From: Thermodesulfovibrio sp.
GTDB lineage: Bacteria > Nitrospirota > Thermodesulfovibrionia > Thermodesulfovibrionales > JdFR-85
Reading direction: 5' to 3'
NCBI GenBank assembly: GCA_027016675.1
Contig: JALUSH010000127.1
Location: 1 to 11,472 of the forward strand
DNA length: 11,472 nt
This document shows, piece by piece, positions 6,436 through 11,472 of this stretch. Within the stretch, counting starts at the first letter, position 1; each line of letters opens with the position of its first letter. The translations under genes were made by a program, and so were the position numbers. Below the pieces are notes generated by a model, which was not told where the DNA came from, searched no databases, and was given only the letters and a program-made list of their open reading frames with translations.

Positions 6436-8253
6436 CTATTCTACGGTAACACTCTTTGCAAGATTCCTTGGCTGGTCAACATCGCATCCCCTCAAAACCC
6501 CTATATGATAAGCAAGTAATTGCAGTGGTATGGACATCAATACTGGTTCAAGATAATAATTTGTCTGTGGTATATCAAAATAGTCATCAACTCTGATATC
6601 TTCAGCAATGCTCTTTATCAGTATAACCCTGCCGCCCCTTGACTTGACCTCTTCTATATTGGATTTGATCTTCTCTTTCAGTTGTCCCTTTTGCATCAAA
6701 ACCACTACAGGTAATTCCTCATCTATCAATGCAATAGGGCCGTGCTTCATCTCTCCAGCAGGATATCCCTCGGCATGTATATAGGATATCTCCTTTAATT
6801 TCAAGGCCCCTTCCAGTGCTATAGGATATAGGATACCCCTTCCAAGATATAAGAAATCTCTGGCCTTGAAATATCTCTTTGCAATCTCTATAATCCTCTG
6901 TTCTTCTTTTAAGATCTGTTCCACCTTTTCAGGCAGTAACATTAAATCGCTCAACATTTCTCTCAATTTCTCTCTATAAATCCTCTGTTTCTCTTCTGCT
7001 ATTGCCAGGGCAAAGAGATAAAGCGAAACAAGCTGGGATGTAAATGCCTTTGTGGATGCCACACCAATCTCAGGGCCTGAATGGGTATAAAATACATAGT
7101 CAGCCTCCCTGGCCGAGGTAGAGCCAAGTACGTTGCAGATACTCAGTGTGCTTGCACCGAGTCTCTTTGCCTCCCTTTGTGCGGCAAGAGTATCAGCAGT
7201 CTCGCCTGACTGAGTGATGGCAATAAAGAGGTCATCTTCACCAACAAGAGGCCTTCTGTATCGGAATTCTGATGCAAGATCAACCTCCACAGGCACTCCT
7301 GCAAGCTGCTCAATCATGAATTTCCCGGTTAATGCAGCATGCCACGATGTCCCACAGGCTGTAATTATCACCTTCTTGAATCTTCTGAGCACATCTCTGT
7401 TCAGACCGAACTCCGCTATGTTTACTGTACCCTCATTATGTAGAATCCTGCCCCTCAGTGTATCTGATAATGAGCGTGGTTGCTCATGTATCTCTTTAAG
7501 CATGTAGTGCTTGAATTCACCCTTGTCTGCCATTGTTGGAGACCATGGAACCAGCTCTACCTCTTTGTTTGCACTATGGCCAAAAATATTGTATAGCTTA
7601 TAGGCATCCTCTTCTATGAGAACGATATCTCCATCGTCAAGAAAAATCACCTTGTTTGTGTGCCTCAGGAAGGCAGGCACATCCGAGGCTATAAAATAAC
7701 CATCATCTCCAAAACCCAACACCAGGGGACTGTCTTTCCTTGCTCCTACAAGTTTGTTGGGTTCTTTCCTGGAAAGGCATACAATGGCATAGGAGCCTCT
7801 TACATTGTTGAGCGCCTTCTTTACAGACTCTTCCAGGGAATACTCCCTGTGATAGAAATCTATGAGATGACACAGCACCTCTGTGTCGGTTTCAGAGTTG
7901 AATCTATAACCCTTTTCCAATAGTTCCGCCTTCAGTTCAAGATAGTTCTCTATTATCCCGTTATGGACAAGCACCACCATATCAGATTCATGGGGATGGG
8001 CATTATAACTTGAGGGAACACCATGGGTGGCCCATCTGGTATGTCCTATTGCAAGCCTCGATTCAATATCCCTCACATAGATTCTCTTTTCCAGGTCCCG
8101 TATCTTTCCCTTGCATTTATGGATATCAAAGCCAGCACCATTGAAGTATGCCAACCCTGCAGAGTCGTATCCACGGTACTCAAGATGCCTAAGCCCTTCT
8201 ATGACTATTTCAACAGCATTGGCATTACCAATGTAACCAATTATTCCACACAC
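6436..8253 (-). CDS. glmS: Glutamine--fructose-6-phosphate aminotransferase (isomerizing)
   Basis: GlmS makes glucosamine-6-phosphate from fructose-6-phosphate and glutamine, the first committed step to UDP-N-acetylglucosamine. The 605-residue protein has an N-terminal class II glutaminase domain: nucleophile Cys2 in MCGIIGYIG, HTRWATHG at 71-78, HNGIIEN at 97-103. Two SIS isomerase domains follow, with TACGTSWHAAL at 298-308, TQSGETADT at 347-355 and VASTKAFTSQ at 398-407. The C-terminus LAKSVTVE is the conserved closing tail. The start is GTG (8251-8253), and it is fixed by the need for Cys directly after the initiator residue. The gene starts four bases after the glmU stop. No glmS ribozyme can be present upstream, because the gap is only four bases and glmU coding precedes it. 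Confidence 0.97.
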   Translation of the reverse strand: MCGIIGYIGNANAVEIVIEGLRHLEYRGYDSAGLAYFNGAGFDIHKCKGKIRDLEKRIYVRDIESRLAIGHTRWATHGVPSSYNAHPHESDMVVLVHNGIIENYLELKAELLEKGYRFNSETDTEVLCHLIDFYHREYSLEESVKKALNNVRGSYAIVCLSRKEPNKLVGARKDSPLVLGFGDDGYFIASDVPAFLRHTNKVIFLDDGDIVLIEEDAYKLYNIFGHSANKEVELVPWSPTMADKGEFKHYMLKEIHEQPRSLSDTLRGRILHNEGTVNIAEFGLNRDVLRRFKKVIITACGTSWHAALTGKFMIEQLAGVPVEVDLASEFRYRRPLVGEDDLFIAITQSGETADTLAAQREAKRLGASTLSICNVLGSTSAREADYVFYTHSGPEIGVASTKAFTSQLVSLYLFALAIAEEKQRIYREKLREMLSDLMLLPEKVEQILKEEQRIIEIAKRYFKARDFLYLGRGILYPIALEGALKLKEISYIHAEGYPAGEMKHGPIALIDEELPVVVLMQKGQLKEKIKSNIEEVKSRGGRVILIKSIAEDIRVDDYFDIPQTNYYLEPVLMSIPLQLLAYHIGVLRGCDVDQPRNLAKSVTVE

Positions 8254-8257
8254 CTTT

Positions 8258-9649
8258 TTAGCACCCCTTCTTTTTCTTCTTTCTTCTTTTAACCCATCCT
8301 TTTATATTCCTCTGCCTCACCCGCGAAAGTGCAAGGGAATAGGCTGGAACATCATTTGTTATTGTAGAACCTGCACCAATATATGCACCCCTGCCCACCT
8401 TTACAGGTGCAACCAGTTGAGAGTCGCTCCCTATAAATACCTCTCTGTCTATTATGGTTTTGTGCTTCTGCTCGCCGTCATAATTACATGTTATAGTGCC
8501 AGCTCCCACATTGACATTCTCTCCTACTTCTGCATCACCAATATAGCTGAGGTGTTGCGCCTTTGTTCCTTCTCCTATCACAGATGCCTTTATCTCTACA
8601 AAGTTGCCTATTCGTGCAGATTTCTTGATCTCCGTGCCAGGTCTTATACGGGCAAAGGGACCCAAAACCACATCAGAGCCAATCACACAAGACTCGATCA
8701 CCGTGGAATCTTTTATCAGAACCGAATCCCCTATCTGACTGTCTATTATTCTCACATTCGGATAAATAACGCAGTTTTCACCTATTCTGGAACTCCCCTC
8801 TATAAAGACATCAGGATACAGAGTGGTCCCAGCGCCTATAACTGCATCAGGGGAGATATAAACCCTTTCTTCATCAATGAATGAGACATCCCTGTCCAGC
8901 CAGTGTCTGACCACCCTGAGTCTGAGTCTTCTCTGTGCCTGAAGCAGTTCATCCTTTGTATTGATTCCGAGGAATTCCTCCTCCTGCCCTATTGGATAGA
9001 CGCCACATCTGTAACCACTTTTGTTTGCTATCTCAAGTATGTCTGTAAGATAATACTCTCCCTTAAGAGGGTTCTTCTTTATCCTTCTCAGCAGAGATAT
9101 AGTCTCTTTACTGAACAGATATACACCACTGTTGACCTCCCTGATCGCCCTTTCAGCATCAGTGGCATCCCTTTCCTCCCGTATAAGCAGTGGTCTGTTC
9201 CTTTTATCCCTTATGATCCTTCCATATCCTGCGGGGTTCTCAGCAATAAAGGATATTATGCTTAAATGGTTACCCGCCCTCCTGTGTCTGGTTATAAAAG
9301 CTCTGATGGTATCAGGTGTTACCAGTGGAGTATCTCCATTGAGCACAAGGATGTCACCCTGAAAGTTACTGATCTTTTTCACCCCGCTGATAACTGCATG
9401 GGCTGTTCCAAGGGGTTTGCTCTGTAACGCAACTAACAAGCCAGGAAAAATCTCCCTCAGGTCCTTTATATTGTGCCTGCCAGCAACGACAATTGTGTTG
9501 TCAGGCTTTAACTTCTGAACCGTGTCAAGCACATAGTTGATCATAAACCTTCCGTTCAGTTTGTGCAGAACCTTGGATACAGAGGATTTCATTCTTGTCC
9601 CAAGTCCTGCGGCAAGAACAATAACAGAGAGTTTTTTTGAGTTTCTCAT
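8258..9649 (-). CDS. glmU: Bifunctional N-acetylglucosamine-1-phosphate uridyltransferase / glucosamine-1-phosphate acetyltransferase
   Basis: GlmU acetylates glucosamine-1-phosphate and then couples it to UTP, giving UDP-N-acetylglucosamine. The 463-residue protein has an N-terminal pyrophosphorylase domain (about 7-232) with LAAGLGTRMKS at 12-22, GTAHAV at 81-86, NGDTPLV at 104-110 and EVNSGVY at 171-177. A left-handed beta-helix acetyltransferase domain follows (about 265-440), with FARIRPGTEI at 332-341, the likely catalytic His366 in KAQHLSYIGD, and GAGTITCNYDG at 382-392. Both activities look intact. The C-terminus ends in a basic run (VKRRKKKKKGC) encoded by a purine-only tract. The start ATG overlaps the stop of the htrA-like gene (ATGA, 9646-9649), indicating coupling, and glmS follows four bases later. 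Confidence 0.97.
   Translation of the reverse strand: MRNSKKLSVIVLAAGLGTRMKSSVSKVLHKLNGRFMINYVLDTVQKLKPDNTIVVAGRHNIKDLREIFPGLLVALQSKPLGTAHAVISGVKKISNFQGDILVLNGDTPLVTPDTIRAFITRHRRAGNHLSIISFIAENPAGYGRIIRDKRNRPLLIREERDATDAERAIREVNSGVYLFSKETISLLRRIKKNPLKGEYYLTDILEIANKSGYRCGVYPIGQEEEFLGINTKDELLQAQRRLRLRVVRHWLDRDVSFIDEERVYISPDAVIGAGTTLYPDVFIEGSSRIGENCVIYPNVRIIDSQIGDSVLIKDSTVIESCVIGSDVVLGPFARIRPGTEIKKSARIGNFVEIKASVIGEGTKAQHLSYIGDAEVGENVNVGAGTITCNYDGEQKHKTIIDREVFIGSDSQLVAPVKVGRGAYIGAGSTITNDVPAYSLALSRVRQRNIKGWVKRRKKKKKGC
8264..8270 (-). promoter_or_regulatory. Likely ribosome-binding site of glmS inside the end of glmU
   Basis: GAAGGGG on the minus strand lies 10 bases before the GTG start of glmS. 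It is the end of a purine-only tract that encodes the lysine-rich tail of GlmU. The spacing is slightly long; an alternative weak match, AAAAAG, sits directly against the start codon. Confidence 0.5.
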
Positions 9650-10704
9650 GTCCTCAGCCTCACCCTGATTGTCTTTTCATAAATCCTGTTATTTCTTACA
9701 ATCCGCACCCGTACCAAATCACCCTCTTTCTTTCCCTTGAGAATCCTTTTGATATCCTCCATTGATCCCACTGGCTTTCCATCCATCCTGACAATGATGT
9801 CTCCTCCCAGATATATAATTGTGCCACTTATTTCCACAGGAATTGTGCCACCCCTTATGCCTGCCTTATCAGCAGGGCCACCGGGTACCACCTCTGAGAC
9901 AAGGATTCCCTTGTTAACTGAGAGACCCAGTGCCTGAGAAAGTTCTCTCCACAGAGGTACTCCTATTATTCCTATCCAGGGCCTTCTTACCTTGCCATAA
10001 CGAATAAGATCGGGGATCAACTCCCTCGCTGTATTCACCGGGATGGCAAAACCAATCCCTATATTGCCCCCTGAGGGAGTAAAAATGGCAGTGTTTATTC
10101 CAATCAGCCGTCCGGAGGTATCCAGCAAAGGTCCACCGGAGTTGCCAGGGTTTATAGGTGCATCGGTCTGTATAACATTCTCTATTACCCTTCCACTTTC
10201 TGTAGTCAGAGGTCTTCCAAGGGCACTTATAATTCCCGTGGTAAGCGTGGAATTGAGGCCAAAGGGATTGCCAATAGCGTATACCTTCTGTCCTACCTGA
10301 AGAGAGTCTGAATCTCCTAATTTTACAGGCCGTAGCTTTCTACTGGGCTTTATCTTGATAATGGCCAGATCATTGTCAGGGTCAACACCAACAAGACCTG
10401 CCCTGTATTTACTGCCATCATACAGTGTAACGGTTATTTCCGAGGCCCCCTCTACTACATGATAGTTGGTGAGTATATATCCTGTAGCATCGATTATAGA
10501 ACCAGAACCAGCACCTTTCTGTGGATAGATAGAAAAGAAATCCCTGATCAGAGTAGTTGTGGTTATATTAACAACCGAGGGACTTACATCTTTATATACT
10601 TTTATATTGATCTCTTCTTCCTTGGTGAGTGAAAAAGAGGGTGAGACAGTAAACAACAGCAACAGGATCAGTACAAGCACTCTCATAACATTTCCATTTC
10701 TCAA
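9646..10704 (-). CDS. HtrA/DegS-like periplasmic serine protease with one PDZ domain
   Basis: An S1C (trypsin-fold) protease of the HtrA family, expected to degrade or sense misfolded envelope proteins. The 352-residue protein starts with a hydrophobic segment (about 8-20, LVLILLLLFTV) followed by SPSFS, fitting a signal peptide cut near residue 25 or an uncleaved membrane anchor. The protease domain (about 30-235) has the catalytic triad His82 in NYHVV, Asp112 in NDLAIIK and Ser189 in GNSGGP. A single PDZ domain covers about 242-347, with an extra stretch in its middle (287-301) seen in some bacterial relatives. One PDZ and a short N-terminal loop resemble DegS rather than two-PDZ DegP. The start is TTG (10702-10704), supported by GGGAGGGG seven bases upstream; an in-frame ATG six codons in lacks such a site. 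It sits between yebC and glmU and overlaps glmU by four bases. Confidence 0.92.
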   Translation of the reverse strand: MRNGNVMRVLVLILLLLFTVSPSFSLTKEEEINIKVYKDVSPSVVNITTTTLIRDFFSIYPQKGAGSGSIIDATGYILTNYHVVEGASEITVTLYDGSKYRAGLVGVDPDNDLAIIKIKPSRKLRPVKLGDSDSLQVGQKVYAIGNPFGLNSTLTTGIISALGRPLTTESGRVIENVIQTDAPINPGNSGGPLLDTSGRLIGINTAIFTPSGGNIGIGFAIPVNTARELIPDLIRYGKVRRPWIGIIGVPLWRELSQALGLSVNKGILVSEVVPGGPADKAGIRGGTIPVEISGTIIYLGGDIIVRMDGKPVGSMEDIKRILKGKKEGDLVRVRIVRNNRIYEKTIRVRLRT

Positions 10705-10746
10705 AATATAACCCCTCCCGTCCAGCGATTAAAGTTTACAGGTTAT
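10705..10746 (-). promoter_or_regulatory. yebC-htrA intergenic gap with strong ribosome-binding site
   Basis: This 42-base gap contains GGGAGGGG (plus-strand 10712-10719) seven bases before the TTG start of the htrA-like gene, the strongest Shine-Dalgarno match in the window. The six bases at the start of the gap, ATAACC, are complementary to GGTTAT overlapping the end of that site, but the loop would be about 28 bases, so a functional hairpin is doubtful. No terminator is seen, so readthrough from yebC is likely. Confidence 0.6.
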
Positions 10747-11472
10747 TCACTTACCAGCCTCTGCCATTATCTCATCAGGTACATCAAAGTTTGCGTATAC
10801 ATTCTGCACATCATCATGATCTTCAAGAACATCCATCAATCGGATCATCTTTGTGGCTGTCTCCCCCTCTATCCTGACATGCGTTTTAGGAAGCATTGTT
10901 ATTTCTGCCACCTCTATTTTTATGCCCTTCTCTTTCAGGTTCTCTTTTACCTGATGAATATCCTCAGGTGCAGTAATTATCTCGTAATTTTCTTCCTGGG
11001 GATCGTTTTTCATATCCTCTGCACCTGCCTCGATGGCGACATCCATGAGAGTGTCTTCGTCTATAGTGGATTTATTTACAAGAATATAGCCTTTCTTCTC
11101 GAAGATCCAGGACACGCAACCTGCCTCTCCAAGACTCCCTCCATGCTTATTCATTAGATGTCTTATCTCGGCAACAGTCCTGTTCTTGTTGTCAGTGAGA
11201 ACCTCGATCAACATGGCCACACCACCAGGCCCATAACCTTCATAGGTTGCCTCCTCATAGGATGTGCCGGGGAGTTCACCAGTGCCCTTCTGTATGGCCC
11301 TTTTTATATTCTCCTGGGGCATATTGGCACTCTTGGCCTTTTCGATTACAGTTCTTAATCGGGGATTCATTGATGGGTCACCACCGCCGAGGCGAGCTGC
11401 TACTGAGATCTCTTTGGCAAGCTTGGAAAATATTTTCCCTCTCTTGGCATCTACGGCAGCCTTCTTGTGCTT
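10747..11472 (-). CDS. yebC: YebC/PmpR family protein (5' end outside window)
   Basis: A conserved cytoplasmic protein of the YebC/TACO1 family. Members were first described as transcriptional regulators; recent work links several of them to relief of ribosome stalling in translation, so the exact role here is open. The reading frame continues without a stop to the right edge of the window. The first 34 visible codons contain KHKKAAVDAKRGKIFSKLAK and LGGGDPSMNPRLR, which match the conserved YebC N-terminus, so the ATG at 11368-11370 is an internal methionine and not the start. About nine or ten residues (normally MSGHSKWATI-like) are missing beyond the edge. The 241 visible residues plus these give the usual length of about 250. 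In many bacteria yebC precedes ruvC/ruvA/ruvB; here it is followed by an htrA-like gene. Confidence 0.95.
   Translation of the reverse strand, partial: KHKKAAVDAKRGKIFSKLAKEISVAARLGGGDPSMNPRLRTVIEKAKSANMPQENIKRAIQKGTGELPGTSYEEATYEGYGPGGVAMLIEVLTDNKNRTVAEIRHLMNKHGGSLGEAGCVSWIFEKKGYILVNKSTIDEDTLMDVAIEAGAEDMKNDPQEENYEIITAPEDIHQVKENLKEKGIKIEVAEITMLPKTHVRIEGETATKMIRLMDVLEDHDDVQNVYANFDVPDEIMAEAGK

Noticed and set aside
8254..8257. glmS ribozyme upstream of glmS
   Set aside because: Only four bases separate glmU and glmS, and the region before is glmU coding sequence, so there is no room for the ribozyme core.
8417..8884. 155-codon open frame on the plus strand opposite glmU
   Set aside because: It mirrors the repetitive beta-helix coding of glmU; the low-complexity Cys/Tyr/Ser-rich product looks like an antisense artefact.
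9631..9637. Seven-A heptamer near the start of glmU as a slippery site
   Set aside because: It codes for ordinary lysines before the conserved LAAGLGTRMKS motif, and no alternative product is evident.
10747..11370. A shorter YebC protein starting at the ATG at 11368-11370
   Set aside because: The frame stays open to the window edge and encodes the conserved YebC N-terminal residues, so this methionine is internal.
1..11472. Mobile element, CRISPR array, prophage or tRNA/rRNA gene
   Set aside because: No transposase, integrase, spaced short repeats, terminal inverted repeats or RNA gene pattern is visible; the window is packed with housekeeping genes.

Overview
This window is a gene-dense piece of a bacterial chromosome with moderate GC content. 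It holds nine protein genes in two convergent blocks, with no RNA gene, mobile element or CRISPR array that I can see. Almost all bases are coding, and the longest gap between genes is only about 54 bases. The gene set points to a diderm bacterium: a secreted HtrA protease, GlmU/GlmS, menaquinone made through futalosine, and a 2-oxoacid:ferredoxin oxidoreductase subunit typical of anaerobes. A Nitrospirota-like or deltaproteobacteria-like anaerobe would fit. That placement is an inference from gene content and order, not from a phylogenetic marker, and is held loosely.

Left block (bases 1-2864, plus strand): mqnB (futalosine hydrolase, menaquinone synthesis), obg/cgtA (ribosome-associated GTPase) and proB (glutamate 5-kinase, proline synthesis). 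Each stop codon overlaps the next start as ATGA, so the three are very likely one translationally coupled transcript. Its promoter lies left of the window. proA, the usual partner of proB, is not in the window.

Right block (bases 2868-11472, minus strand, read right to left): yebC (5' end beyond the window), an htrA/degS-like periplasmic protease, glmU, glmS, a pcrA/uvrD-type helicase, gatC and a vorB-like 2-oxoacid:ferredoxin oxidoreductase subunit. The spacings are 42, -4, 4, 54, 6 and 31 bases, so they may form one long transcript or two. The 54-base gap before pcrA contains a perfect 18-base AT palindrome next to a good ribosome-binding site, the best candidate here for a separate control point. 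glmU and glmS together supply UDP-N-acetylglucosamine precursors for peptidoglycan and lipopolysaccharide, and htrA coupled to glmU adds an envelope quality-control protease.

The two blocks end tail to tail, with only three bases between the stop codons of proB and vorB and no recognisable intrinsic terminator. gatC and vorB are both separated from their usual partners: no gatA/gatB and no other oxidoreductase subunits are in the window. Overall this is ordinary housekeeping DNA. I found no convincing new biological system, and the points of interest are gene-order oddities and small sequence features.
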